Below are positions 25,580 through 37,700 of a stretch of DNA of 64,000 nt, in pieces (within the stretch, counting starts at the first letter, position 1; every line of letters starts with the position of its first letter). The DNA lies in assembly GCA_036852015.1 (NCBI GenBank), contig JAANDG010000246.1, positions 1-64,000 on the forward strand, read 5' to 3'. Both the position numbers and the translations under genes were made by a program. Under the pieces are notes generated by a model. That model was not told the DNA's origin, did not search any database, and saw only the letters and a program-made list of their open reading frames with translations. This DNA is from Pelodera strongyloides. Taxonomy: Eukaryota > Nematoda > Chromadorea > Rhabditida > Rhabditidae.

Positions 25580-25884
25580 ACACTCTGTTAATTAACTGCG
25601 ATTTCGCACCGAAAAAGTGGGCTGTGCGAATTCGCATAGCAAACTTTCCAAATTCGCACCGGCAAAATATCCGGTACGAAATCGCAGACTCTCATGTGTT
25701 CTGCGAATTCGCACCGAAAATCGTGAAAAAACTTTTCCCTCTCTCCTACTCTCCTCTGTGCCTGCTCTCTCTCCTGGGATTTTGCACTGCGAATTCGCAG
25801 AGCAAGAAATCCAAAAAGAATTCCAAGAGAATTCTTTTTGCTTTTTTTCCTGTGCGAATTCGCAGAACAACATCAGAGCATAAG
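25580..25884. repeat. Cluster of TGCGAATTCGCA palindromes
   Basis: At least four copies of (T/C)GCGAATTCGCA plus half-copies ATTCGCACCG and AATCGCAG, about 600 to 350 bases upstream of gene 1. The equivalent place in units 2 and 3 lacks this block, so it is an insertion specific to unit 1. Confidence 0.7.
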
Positions 25885-26209
25885 TTAAAGTCTCAAGTCT
25901 CGATTTGGTAAAAATGTTCCAAAATACATAGAGCCAAATGTGTGCGAGTACTGTAGAAAAATCCACACGGTGTTGTCGGGAGCACTTTAAGACCTGAAAA
26001 AATAAATAACCGCCTCTGGAGCTCTGTAACTCTTGCGTTGACATGCCTCTATTTTTTTTGTGATCCATTTTTCGTTACACCGACTAAAACCATATTATTA
26101 TTAAAAGGGACAATTATAGTGACCCTTCCTTTTACGACCAATGCAATTAATTGTTTTTTTGGCAGTTGAAGTCCGATTGAGTAAGCGTTACATCTTTTAG
26201 GTACATGCA

Positions 26210-29189
26210 ATGGTTCTGCTGAAGTCTCTTGAGTGCAATCAATGTCATGACCGATTATATCCCTATTATGTCCCAGAGACAGCACCAGTATTAGTGAAAG
26301 GATGCTCTTATTGTTCACAACTGTTTTGTGGAAAGTGTATAAAGACGGGGATAGGCGCACAATGTTCCGGCCGAGCATATTACGAAGCCCCAACCTGTCG
26401 TTTACAAGATTCATCCCCTCATTACGCAGCAATGGCCTATTTCGACAAGTTTGCCCCTGCTGATGAAATGAGACTTCTCAGTCTTCAAAGGTGGAGTCCG
26501 CTTTATTGTCGTGTTTGCTCGTCGAGGAAAAGAGCCAACAGTAAAGGCCTTATATTTTGCCCCTACTGTTCCCCTGCTACTTGCGCACCAAAAGATTGCA
26601 AGGAGATGGGCAGCTCGGCCGAAACCCAAATTATTTGCGAACTAAACGAGCTACTTACGAATGATGATCGAAAAGCAATTCAACCGAAAGGAATCCAGCT
26701 TCTACGCCAAGTATGCAGCTTATGTGGAGATCCAGTAAAAGAGAGGATTATTACGGACAGCGGCAGAATAACGTGTGCATATTGTCGCGGAAGCAATAAA
26801 ACTTACAATATTTGGGATATTGAGTGCGCATTCTATTTCGATGTATTTCTACAGTATTTACCGGATGTAGACGACCTAAAGCTACTCACTTATTCAAAGT
26901 GGACCCCGTTGAAATGTGACAAGTGTTCCGTGGTTTTCTCTGAAATTGAGGAGAAGCTGCCGATGCTGGACAAGAATCTACACAAGATTCTGTGTCAGAA
27001 ATGTACTGACGAGGAAAATTCATCAGAAAACAGAGAGAATTTTATTAAATTGCACCTACTCATCGACATTATCAAGGAGTTTCGCCGATATTACAAAAAC
27101 AATGGGATTGATTGCGAGACGAAGGAAAACGTTGAAGACGTAATCCCACTAGCCACCCAACCTGAGTACTACCTCGAGGAACAGCTTCTTGAAGTGACGT
27201 CGCTGATTTGCAACTTGAAGGCATCCATACCCGATACACCTCGGTAAGTACCTTATGCTGAAAATTCGTGGAAATCTATATAAAAACTTGCTCAATCATC
27301 CTGTTTCTGTTTTCTTAAAAAAAGAGCGATGAGTAGAAATTGCGATATCAAAAATGTATGTCCCCGTATTATTTGTTCTTCTGTAGTCTGGCATTTGCCG
27401 TCATCAGTGAGTTGTTTCCCTAGTTAGCTTTTTCTATGACTTGGCACAGGGACTAAGTTTCGCTTTTTAGTATGTTCTCCTATATTTAATGACAATTGAA
27501 TAAACATTTCTAATTTATGTATGAGTGTGACCCTTTAGTGTAACATCTACTATTCATTTTCTAGGTGCCAATGTGGCAGGTACGAAGCCATCGAGAAGAT
27601 GAAGAACTGCAGTACATGCCACATTAATGCGATATGTCGCGACTGTCTGGTAGAGTACCACTGGACCCATCAAATCACAGATACGATGCCTGAATTACTG
27701 GTTGAAGTCGTCAACCATGAATCTGAGAAAATTCAGCGGAACCTCGGAAAGTGGCGCGTTCGGCTGGAGCAGACAAATAGTAAAGTAAGTATTTAAATTT
27801 TTACGTCTCAAATTTTACGTCTTACGTCTTTACGTCGACTAAATACAATACGAATACGTCTTTACGTCTCTCATATTAAATACTATACTTCTTTACGTCT
27901 CTCAGACTAAATACTATGCGTAGCAAGACTACCTTTTAATAGTTAGTGACTGACGTGTTAGCGATACAACAAGTCATCTGGCCGGTTTCCCTACTCATTA
28001 TTTTAGGGAAAAGAAACATTTGGAAATCTTGTGACGGCGTACGAGAAGTTGTTTTTGAAAGCACTGGAAAGCAAGGAACCGGCTGAATTGCACAATCTGC
28101 TGTCCTTGGGTGATTTTTCGGAACTCGACGATCTTTTGATTGAGACGATGACTACAAATTACAAGGTATGCTTCCAATCTTCCAAACATATTATATGCAC
28201 AGTGTCTCTTATTAAACGAACAAAGTTTATTTGGACGTGGATGTGCGACGAAGTAGAATAGTGTACAAAAAACTGGAGAAAAGGCTCTCTGATGTAACTC
28301 AAACAATGTTAGCGCTATCGTGCTAACAAAGGATTTTACGAATAAAAATTTATCCGGTGTCGGGAAACGAACTCTCCATCACGATAACGGGGAACTGCAC
28401 TCTTCCGAAAAAGAACAACATTTGATTTGAAAAACGCGTCCGATTCTGGTCCAATGAAAATATAATATGCGTTCGATTCTGGTCCAATGAAAGAATATTA
28501 TGCTTTACAAAGTACTACAAAAGTTAATACCGTTTTGTTAACAGCAATTGTTGAATACACATGTGCATATGCAATGCAACACTATTAATTGTTACTGTAT
28601 GTGATATTTGACCAATGGTTAGATATCGAAGAGTGTACCGTACTTTGTATGTACAGTAAAAAGAAACCATCCATTTTTTAGGCATTTGAAAAAATGAACG
28701 AATTTTGTGCGAAACTGAAAGGAGTGCCTGCAAGCGGGATGATGGGGAAACGTCAGTCTTCAACTGAGCGGTAAATACCTTCTATCCAACTATGTTCAAA
28801 AAAATGAAAAACAATATATCATTGGAATAATTTTATTTTCATCCAGTCTTCTACTTTTTTTCCTTATGCATTACCGGCGCGTTACTTATGAATAGGCAAA
28901 CCATGACGTCCACACGTGGTACTCGTACTGTGACTGCACCTAAATCAGCGATGTTATCGGGCGTGCAGGGATCCACGCATCATGCTCAAGCTGCGGAAGC
29001 TGGACCTCAAATGAATAAAAAGTAATTTATTTATTCGTTGTATTCCAATATAGTTTCCTAACTCCAGCAGGACCAAAAATCGCCAAGAGTTTTTGTTAGT
29101 CTTTATTATGCCAAAAATTTAGGAACCACGGTGGTGACCAGCATAAAAAGCAGAAGTGGCAACAACGAGCGAAGAAGTCACATAAATAA
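26210..29189 (+). CDS. Multi-zinc, B-box-like protein, family member 1
   Basis: Exons 26210-27243, 27565-27784, 28007-28165, 28682-28770, 28896-29021, 29123-29189; 564 residues, all phases consistent. Residues 1-270 hold two related zinc modules. Module 1: C9/C12, C32/C35, C40/C43, YFDKFAPADE, WSPLYC100-x2-C103, C117/C120. Module 2: C169/C172, C189/C192, YFDVFLQYLP, WTPLKC236-x2-C239, C262/C265. Exon 2 encodes a B-box-like motif, C360-x2-C363-x5-C369-x2-C372-x4-H377-x2-H380, followed by acidic helical exons 3 and 4 and a basic tail (QHKKQKWQQRAKKSHK) that could be a nuclear signal. The order resembles TRIM/RBCC ubiquitin ligases, but no canonical C3HC4 RING is visible, so enzyme activity is only a guess. 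A TTTTAG stands 9 bases before the ATG and suits trans-splicing. No lesion seen. Confidence 0.85.
27800..27910. repeat. TTTACGTCTC tandem repeat in intron 2 of gene 1
   Basis: Several copies of (T)TTACGTCT(C), later copies in the longer unit CTTTACGTCTCTCA-n-TTAAATACTA. The same array is in the homologous intron of gene 2 (about 36455-36565). Confidence 0.7.
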
Positions 29190-29315
29190 ACTTGGTACCT
29201 TGCTCAATTACACTATATCTGATTTACTTTGCTCGATAGCTTCCTGCTCTCTCTCTCTCTTGACTCGCACTGAAAACTGCATGCAAGAAATGGATGAAAT
29301 TGATCTTATTTTACC

Positions 29316-30220
29316 GATCGCTTAGTGATCGTAAAATGTTTGTTCGCATTGGTGATGCTATATCAGATATCGTAGACTGTCATAGTGGTGTGCCCCAGGG
29401 GTCAGTTTTAGGACCTATTTTGTTCTCATTATTTACTTCCGATCTAGCGACATCCCTAAGAAACCTAGGTGTTTCCTTCGTAATGTACGCAGATGATATT
29501 AAGGTTTATAGCACTATAAATGATCCTCCAGACCGAATTTTAATTCAAAGTGCCATAAATCTTGTACATGATTGGTCAATTGATAATCAGCTACCTTTGG
29601 CCCCTCACAAATGTCAAGCGTTGTATATCGGTCCAAATAATCCAAAAGTAGATTATATTTGTAATGCAGTCGTTATTGACAAGGTAACACATCTCAAAGA
29701 TTTGGGCTTTATTATGACCGAAAATTTGTCGTTTTCTAGACATGTTGCTTATGTGTGTGGTCAAGCACGAAAAAGGATGTTTGCCCTCTTCCGCACTCTG
29801 AAAACTAGAAAGGCAAACCTTTTGATTCTTGCTTACTCTCTCTACGTACGTTCTATTCTGGAGTCAGGTTCAGTTGTGTTTAGTCCATATAAGAAAAAGG
29901 ATAAACAAGCTCTAGAACGGATCCAACGTACGTTTACAAAGCAAATTTTTATGCGTTCCCAATTGCTCAATTACAATGATACACCATCTAGCTCTGATAG
30001 GGACTCTCTATTGAAGCTTGATACGCTTGAAAATCGTCGTAAGAAGGCAGACGCTAGAATGCTTAGAAAAATATTGGCTGGCAAATGTGCTCACTTACGT
30101 TCATTGTACAAATTCAGACATTCTACTCTGTCCTCTCGACGTGGTCGTGTGAAAATATGTATCCCTAGAGTAACTAAAAACGTTCGTAGACATTCCTTTT
30201 TGCATAGAACTTCTGATTGA
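29316..30220 (+). pseudogene. Reverse transcriptase C-terminal fragment
   Basis: Open frame with no stop to 30218-30220. It contains SGVPQGSVLGPILFSLF (finger/palm motif) and the catalytic YADDIKVY box, then thumb-like LKDLGFIMTENLSFSRHV and the C-terminal region ending HSFLHRTSD. The endonuclease and the first half of the reverse transcriptase, including the first catalytic aspartate motif, are missing, so it cannot be active. A start codon at 29294 lies in flanking host DNA and is fortuitous. The intact frame suggests recent arrival. The family is CR1/jockey-like non-LTR; the exact clade is uncertain. The window-edge element at 1-1181 belongs to the same broad class. Confidence 0.9.
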
Positions 30221-30398
30221 GAAAAATGCTGCTTTATTCCTGTAAATTTGTTGAAACAAATGTCACTTATTTTAGTTTTTGTAGTACATTTTCATTTGTT
30301 TTTTTGTTTATTGTTATCCATTTATTCGCTGTTAGTGGCCTTATATTGTCAAATCTGCGCGATACTTTGTTGTCGTAATAAATGTTATGTTATGTTAT
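29316..30398 (+). mobile_element. 5'-truncated CR1/jockey-like retrotransposon insertion
   Basis: The insertion begins GATCGCTTAGTGATCG and ends with the short tandem tail TTATGTTATGTTATG. Behind gene 2 the sequence at 38022-38030 reads straight from ATTTTACC into ATGACTACCCC, so this site is empty there. Heavy 5' truncation and a 3' simple-repeat tail are typical of target-primed reverse transcription. No clear target-site duplication is seen. Confidence 0.85.
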
Positions 30399-30399
30399 G

Positions 30400-30880
30400 A
30401 CTACCCCACCTATTTATGTTGGGGGGGGGGAGCTGTATTTTGCGAAAACTCTCCGGAGGTAGTGTTCTACCGAAATAGGGAGGATAGTATTTTACTGGTG
30501 GTAGTATTTTTCGAAAATGGGTAGTATTGTAAAAGTTTACCTGAGCGGACTACTTACTTACCCCCATTTTACCTGATTATCCCTTTTTAGTGAATATGCT
30601 GCCCCAGTTAGGGATTTTACTAGCCAATCACCTGGAGTAGTATTCGTAACGGGTGTAGTAGTTTTGCATTCTTGGGGCAGTATTTTTGCACAAATTTTTT
30701 CCGGAAAACTACTACCCCTTTGTCGTGGGGTAGTATGTATATTCCCGATTTGGGTAGTAAACTACACTGGGGTAGTATTCTACAATTTTACCACCGCCGC
30801 CTTCACATACCCCGCCTTTACATGTTTGTATACTTCCAGTAATTTTTCAATTGTACTATGTAAATTTGTTATTGTGAATA
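30400..30880. repeat. GGGGTAGTAT-type repetitive region
   Basis: Degenerate repeats of GGGGTAGTATTTT and complements (ACTACCCC) with a G10 run at about 30421. Copied at 38028-38520; related text recurs at 61680-61800 and 62030-62125. Confidence 0.75.
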
Positions 30881-31198
30881 AAATAATTAAGGTCTGAAAG
30901 CGGTGTAATTTAATATGCTTAATTCAATAAATTAGCCATGGTATTTTCTGCTTTTTTGTGAAGACGTAAAAGTGCATCGTTCACAGAACAACTACAGACG
31001 CACAGAGATCATTCAGTTTTGGTATAAGTGGTTTGTTTAAACTATAAATCCCATCCTTGATTAGTGAACAAAATGTAATAAAAAGTGTACATGACGTAGG
31101 AGACATTAAAGGGTCGCAGTCACTACAAAATCATCATTTTGAATCGTGCTTACTTGTATTTAGTAATAATAGAGAAAAATACTTTACAATTTGACTCC

Positions 31199-31433
31199 TA
31201 ACTCCGGGAGTGAACAAGTAGAAAAGTAGTTCTATACCGCGGGATTACGAAACGTGTTGGGATGCCTGCAGATTCCTTGCATTACATGCAAAAAAAAATT
31301 ATATTCCATATTTTCCGAAATAATTTGCATACTGCCGATCGGGAAGCGGCCGTCCAAACGCGTTTCATAATCCCGCGGTAATTTAGTAGAACTACTTTTC
31401 TACTTGTTCACTCCCTGAGTTAGGAGTCAAATT
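31199..31433. mobile_element. Palindromic MITE, TTTGACTCCTAACTC type, copy 1
   Basis: Arms TTTGACTCCTAACTCCGGGA and its complement, and a second inverted block ACCGCGGGATTACGAAACG. Present in duplication units 2 and 3 but not in unit 1. Confidence 0.8.
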
Positions 31434-32963
31434 ATTCGGCTTTGGTAAATCATACGTTTCTATTCTTCACTAAAAACCAGTAAACTCGAAGTAAAATGAT
31501 GAGTTTATTTAAAAACAAGCAACACATCGTTCGTGAACGCGGATAATATGGAAAATGGGCATGATCGTTTAAAGCGGTGTTTTGGAACGGATTTTCGAAA
31601 ACCCAAGAAAATCAATATTATTTGAATAAAAAATATCTCCATTCAATCAGTAATGTGCTCAACCATGCCTCACTCCCCTTCATATGACCACCCCGGCTGG
31701 TAATGTGCCAAAAAGACTTTTTAGTTATTTTATTGGTTTTAGACACTCGTGCGCACAAACAAACTGGAGTTTCTTAAAATGCTGAAATACAAGAATAACT
31801 CTACGATGCGGTGTTACTTTAATTTATGTTTTTGTTAGTGCCGTGTATAAATTTAAATAATTTCATTTGAAACTCCGTAAGAACCTGGAGACGCCATCTA
31901 GAGGACGAATCATGCGTTTTATTCGGACCGAACAACGCAAATCTGTCACATTACAATAGCTCAGCGTTGCAGCGAAGGAACGAATGAGGGTATGATGTAT
32001 ATACTGACGATTATCATATGTTGAATTATGACTATTTATCCTCATAAAGAGTGCAGTTTGTTGTTTGTTCCAACTTGCTCCTCTTGTATTTCAACCAAGT
32101 CCTGCATTTTTCCATTATAAATATACCAGACGATTATCCCCGTCTGTGGCGTCTTTCCAATGTTAAGTAGGCGACACTTTGAAGTCATCACAAAATATGG
32201 GCATGTTTATACGAAACGACTGAAGACTATATTGCAAAGTTAGTGTAGTACAAAATTTCTAACTACTCTCCTTTATATAAAACCAAACGGCTGCGCCGCT
32301 TTTAGGCGTCTTTCCGCACTTATGAAACGTCTGAAACGTAGATGAAACTCTTGTGAAAAAAAGTAAACCAAAAAGTTGTTCTTTTGCATAATGAGCTTCG
32401 ATTGCCTCTCCACCCCTTTTTATGCTGCGGAACATTTTATTCAAATTGAACTTCCGTAGTTTGTCGATCATTAGGCATTTCAGTACCAATGTCATCTGTT
32501 CTGCTAACTATGAACTCTGCATATGGGGCAGATGTAAGAACATCCCAAAACATAGATGTTCTGCATGCATATTCGTTAATTAATAAAATAAATTCCCATC
32601 AGTGACATTGTTCAGTGCCAATGGGAAAGTGGGGTCCTGCTCTAATAACCCTACTTCGATGAAGTGTCCCATTGGCAAGAGATATGGTCCATCCCTCACA
32701 CTGCCCTAGGTCAGGGTCACAGAGAATACACTCACTTTGCAACAGTTGGCGGTTTCTACTCCATTTATATTTCTCCTCTTTATTTCTTTCTTATATACTT
32801 TACATATCTTTTATGTACATACATAAGTTAAAGGGATGGGTTCACTAGAAATCACCTTGTTTTTTATGATTTAGTTTGATTGTACAAAGGTATTTTTGAA
32901 TTTTTAAAAAATATTTTTTGAATTATTAACTAGGCAAGACATCAGGTAAAAAAGGTGAGTATT

Positions 32964-33152
32964 ATAAAGGTTTATTGATAAAAACGACAAGTAAAAATAA
33001 CAGGGTAGGCGAGAAAATAATAACCAGGTCCCACAGAGTAAAGGGTTCAAGTCCTTTACTACTTACGGGGAACATTAAATTAAATTAAAAATAAATACGA
33101 ATACAAAATAGTAGATACATCGAAAAAGACCATTATTATACATGATATTTAT
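32964..33152. mobile_element. 189-bp SINE-like insertion with a T-arm motif
   Basis: Flanked by AGTATT on both sides (32958-32963 and 33153-33158); the intact other arm of the host palindrome shows the uninterrupted sequence. It contains AAAGG-GTTCAAGT-CCTTT, which folds like a tRNA T arm and matches a Pol III B box. The start resembles the repeats at 40758 and 63654 (GGTTTATTGA). Confidence 0.6.
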
Positions 33153-33428
33153 AGTATTGATCGTTCTTCCGATATTTGTGTGCAACAAGATAAACCAGGG
33201 AAGAGAGATATGGCTGAAACACGCTCTTTTTCATTGTTTTAAGTAAAATAAACGATGAAAACTACTGTTATTTTGCTCGAAACAGTGTGTTTCAATCACT
33301 TAGCTTCCCTGGTTTGGCTTATCTTGTTGCACACAAATATCGGAAGAGCGATCAATACTCACCCTTTATACCTGATATCTTCCCTAGTCTTAGTTAATTA
33401 TTCAAAAAAAAATTTTTATGCTCGTTGT

Positions 33429-33910
33429 TTAAAGGGATAGGTTCATCTCGAATTGCACCTTTTTTTATAATTTATGTTGATAGTATGACCTATGACGGTC
33501 AAAATGCGAAAATTGCAGTAAATTTCCTTTGCTCCCCGTAGTAGGAGAGCTTGCTCAAAAAAGCTAAACTACCTCGAATCTATAAAACAATTGGGGTACC
33601 GCAGCCATGGTATGTGGGAAATAGCGCAGCCGGGCTGGAGGTGCAGATATTGTTGTGATAGACAGAGGATGATAAAAGGCCCTGTATTTTCTAGCGTCTC
33701 CAGCCCAGCTGCGCTATTTCCCACATACCATGGCTGCGGTACTCCAATTGTTTTATAGATTCGAGGTAGTTTAGCTTTTTTTGAGCAAGCTCTCCTACTA
33801 CGGGGAGCAAAGGAAATTTACTGCAATTTTCGCATTTTGACCGTCATAGGTCATACTATCAACATAAATTATAAAAAAAGGTGCAATTCGAGGTGAACCT
33901 ATCCCTTTAA
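33429..33910. mobile_element. TTAA palindromic MITE nested in another
   Basis: Ends TTAA-AGGGATAGGTTCATC and GAACCTATCCCT-TTAA. The arms are complementary almost throughout (about 220 bases each). Confidence 0.9.
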
Positions 33911-34748
33911 GTTTACCTTTGTACAATCAAACTAAAGCATAAAAAATAAGGTGATTTCTAGTGAACCCACCCCTTTAAAGTCTCAAGCGATTTGGTAAAA
34001 ATGTTCCAAAATACATAGAGCCAAATGTGTGCGAGTGCTGAAAAAGCCAAATGTGTGCGAGTGCTGTTACAAGAAATGCGGCAACATCGAATGAAATGAT
34101 GACCAAAATTGTGTCCTTGAACCAATACGCACCGTAACCCTAATAATTGTCCAATAAATGTCCGTGCTGATAATGACTCGACGAACGTTATTCCACTAAT
34201 TAACCGGTCGCATACCTCGCGCGCGGGCATTATAACATTTGTTTTTTTTATGGCTAACTGTGGCGCTTGGATAGGGCGCAACTTTTTTAATCAATAAATT
34301 TCTCGGTGAAAACAGCGTTTTCCGTCGGAGTTTTTCCAACACTGTGTTTTTCATACTATGCACTTAATAACAACACAAATATACATAAAAGCCAAAAACG
34401 GTGGCTTTCTTATACACTTCACATCTCTTCTATACATAAGTTAAAGCCGCAAGCGATTTGGTAAAAATGTCCAAAATACATAGAGCCAAATGTGTGCGAG
34501 GGCTACAGAAAAATTCAATGTTGCGTGTTGTCGAGAGCACTTGACGATTTAAAAAAAATAGATAACCGCCTCTGGAGCTCTATAACTCTTGCGTTGACAT
34601 GCCTCTATTTGATTTTCTGATCGCTCTTCGTAATACGATTAAAATAAACATTTCTAAGTGACACTTCCTTTACGAGAAATGCAATTAATTGTTTTTGGTA
34701 GTTGAAGTTCGATTGAGTAATCAACTCATCTTTTAGGTACTACCTGTA

Positions 34749-37700
34749 ATGGTTCTGCTGAAGTCTCTAGAGTGCAGTCAATGTCGTGATCGATTATATC
34801 CCTATTATGCCCCTGTGAACCAACCATTATTAGTGAAACGATGCTCTTATTGTTCACGACTTTTTTGTGGAAAGTGCATAAGGATGGGGATAAACGTATG
34901 TCCCTCCCCAGAACTATACTACGATGACATATCGTGTCGTTTACAAGATTCATCCCCTCATTACGCAGCAATGGTCTATTTCGACAAGTTCGCACCTGCT
35001 GACGAAATGAGACTTCTCAGTCTTCAACGGTGGAGTCCTCTTTACTGTCGGTCTTGCTCGTCGAGGAAAAGAGTCGACAGTATAGGCTACCTGTTTTGCC
35101 CTTATTGTTCCTCTTGCGCACCAAAAGATTGCAAGCAGATGGGCAGCTCCGCCGAAACGAAAATTGTTTGCGAACTAAACGAGATGCTTACAAATGATGA
35201 TCGAAAAGCCGTAACACCCAAAGTGATCGACCTCATCCGCCGAGTATGCAGCGTATGTGGAGATCCAGTCAAAGAGAGGATTATTACGGACAGCGGCAGA
35301 ATAACTTGTGCATATTGTCGCGGAAGCAACAAAACTTACGATATTTGGGATATTGAGTGCACATTCTATTTCGATGTATTCCTACAGTACTTACCGGATG
35401 TAGACGACCTAAAGCTACTCGCTTATTCAAAGTGGACCCCGTTGAAATGTGACAAGTGTTCCGTGGTTTTCTCTGAAATTGAGGAGAAGCTGCCGATGCT
35501 GGACAAGAATCTACACAAGATTCTGTGTCAGAAATGTACTGACGAGGAAAATTCATCAGAAAACAGAGAGAATTTTATTAAATTGCACCTACTCATCGAC
35601 ATTATCAAGGAGTTTCGCCGATATTTCAAAAACAATGGGATTGATTGCGAGACGCAGGAAAACGTTGAAGACGTAATCCCACTAGCCACCCAACCTGAGT
35701 ACTACCTCGAGGAACAGCTTCTTGAAGTGACGTCGCTGATTTGCAACTTGAAAGCATCCATACCCGATACACCTCGGTACGTACCTTATGCTGACAATTC
35801 GTAGTTATCTATATTAAATCTTGCTCAATTATCTTGTTTTTGTTTTCTTTAATTGAAAAAAGGAACGATGTAGAAATTGCACTATCAAAGTAGAAATTGC
35901 GGTATAAAAAAATATGCGGAATAAATGCCCTGCAGTGATATCCTACCTAATACCTTAGCAATACGTGTAGCACGGCAGTTAGGACTTTATTATGCGCCGC
36001 AATAGAGCATATATGTCCCGTATCCCTTGTTCTACTGTTATCTGGCACTATCCCGTTATCAGTGAGTTGTCTCCTTGAGTTGGCTTTTTCTATGACTTGG
36101 CAAAGGGACTAATTTTCTCTTTGTAGTATGTTCTCCTATATTTAATGACAATTGAATAAAAATTTCTACTTTATATATGAGTGTGACCCTTTAGTGTAAC
36201 TTCTACTATTCATTTTCTAGGTGCCAATGTGGCAGGTACGAAGCCATCGAGAAGATGAAGAACTGCAGTACATGTCACATTAATGCGATATGTCGTGACT
36301 GTCTGGTAGAGTACCACTGGACCCATCAAATCACAGATACGATGCCTGAATTACTGGTTGAAGTCGTCAACCATGAATCTGAGAAAATTCAGCGAAACCT
36401 CGGAAAGTGGCGCGTTCGGCTGGAGCAGACAAATAGTAAAGTAAGTATTTAAATTTTTACGTCTCAAATTTTACGTCTTACGTCTTTACGTCGACTAAAT
36501 ACAATACGAATACGTCTTTACGTCTCTCATATTAAATACTATACTTCTTTACGTCTCTCAGACTAAATACTATGCGTAGCAAGACTACCATTTAATAGTT
36601 AGTGACTGACGTGTTAGCGATACAACAAGTCATCTGGCCGGTTTCTCTACTCATTATTTTAGGGAAAAGAAACATTTGGAAATCTTGTGACGGCGTACGA
36701 GAAGTTGTTTTTGAAAGCACTGGAAAGCAAGGAACCGGCTGAATTGCACAATCTGCTGTCCTTGGGTGATTTTTCGGAACTCGACGATCTTTTGATTGAG
36801 ACGATGGCTACAAATTACAAGGTATGATTTCCATACATATTATATGCGCAGTCCCGCTTTATAACGTTTATTTGAACGTGGTCGTGCGATAGTGTAGAAT
36901 ATTGAGATGTAAAATTTTACGTATAAAATGTTCTCCAGTATCGGGAAACGAACACTCCTTCACGAGAGCGGGGAATTAAAAAATCTAATATGTGTCCGAT
37001 TCTGACTCAATAAAATAATATTATGCTTTACAAAGTACTGTCAAGTTAGTCAAGTATTTAATACCGTTTTCTTGCCGAAAGTACATATGCAGGATATGCA
37101 ATGCATGAAGAAAATATTAATATTTTACTGTGGTAGTTGACCAATAGTTAGATATCGGAGACGTACGTACAGTAAAAAGAAAGCAACCAGTTTTTTTAAG
37201 GCATTTGAAAAAATGAATGAGTTTTGTGCGAAACTGAAAGGAGAGCCTGCAAGCGGGATGATGGGGAAACGTCATTCTTCAACTGAGCGGTAAATACTTT
37301 ATAAATAAATATTATAAATATTTATTAACTCATAAAATGTGTGCATCAATATGATGAAAGGTTGACAAGCAGCAAATGAATGGCCATGGTATTAATTATC
37401 TTGAGCAAATTTATGTGAGTGTTCGTACATTACCTCAAAAAATCACAGTGAAGATAACAACAATAATTGCAACACATTGGGCATTCCTACAAATTGGGCT
37501 TTATACTCAACTATGTTCAAAAAATGAAAAACAATATATCATTGGATAATTTTATTTTCATCCGGTCTTCTACTTTTTTCCTTATGCATTACCGGCGAGT
37601 TACTTATGAATAGGCAAACCATGACGTCCACACGTGGTACTGTGACTGCACCTAAATCAGCGTTGTTATCGGGCGTGCATGGATCCACGCATCATGCTCA

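Larger units (their letters stand above)
24505..30889. repeat. Tandem segmental duplication, unit 1
   Basis: Starts near TGAAAGCGGTGTAATT and holds an upstream region, zinc gene 1, an inserted retrotransposon fragment and a GGGGTAGTAT-rich tail. Unit 2 (30890-38543) repeats the order. Unit 3 (38544-40755) repeats only the upstream region. The upstream copies share stretches such as the block around CATAATGAGCTTCGATTGCC. Confidence 0.85.
32828..33978. mobile_element. Nested TTAA palindromic MITE
   Basis: Outer ends TTAA-AGGGATGGGTTCACTAG and CTAGTGAACCCACCCCT-TTAA. The matching site in unit 1 (25880) reads CATAAGTTAAAGTCTCAAG with a single TTAA, so insertion duplicated TTAA. The right arm is broken by a second palindrome (33429-33910) and the left arm by a 189-bp insertion (32964-33152). 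Confidence 0.9.

Noticed and set aside
25417..26068. Frames of 164 and 158 codons on opposite strands upstream of gene 1.
   Set aside because: They cover the TGCGAATTCGCA palindrome cluster, which reads open on both strands; there is no counterpart in units 2 or 3.
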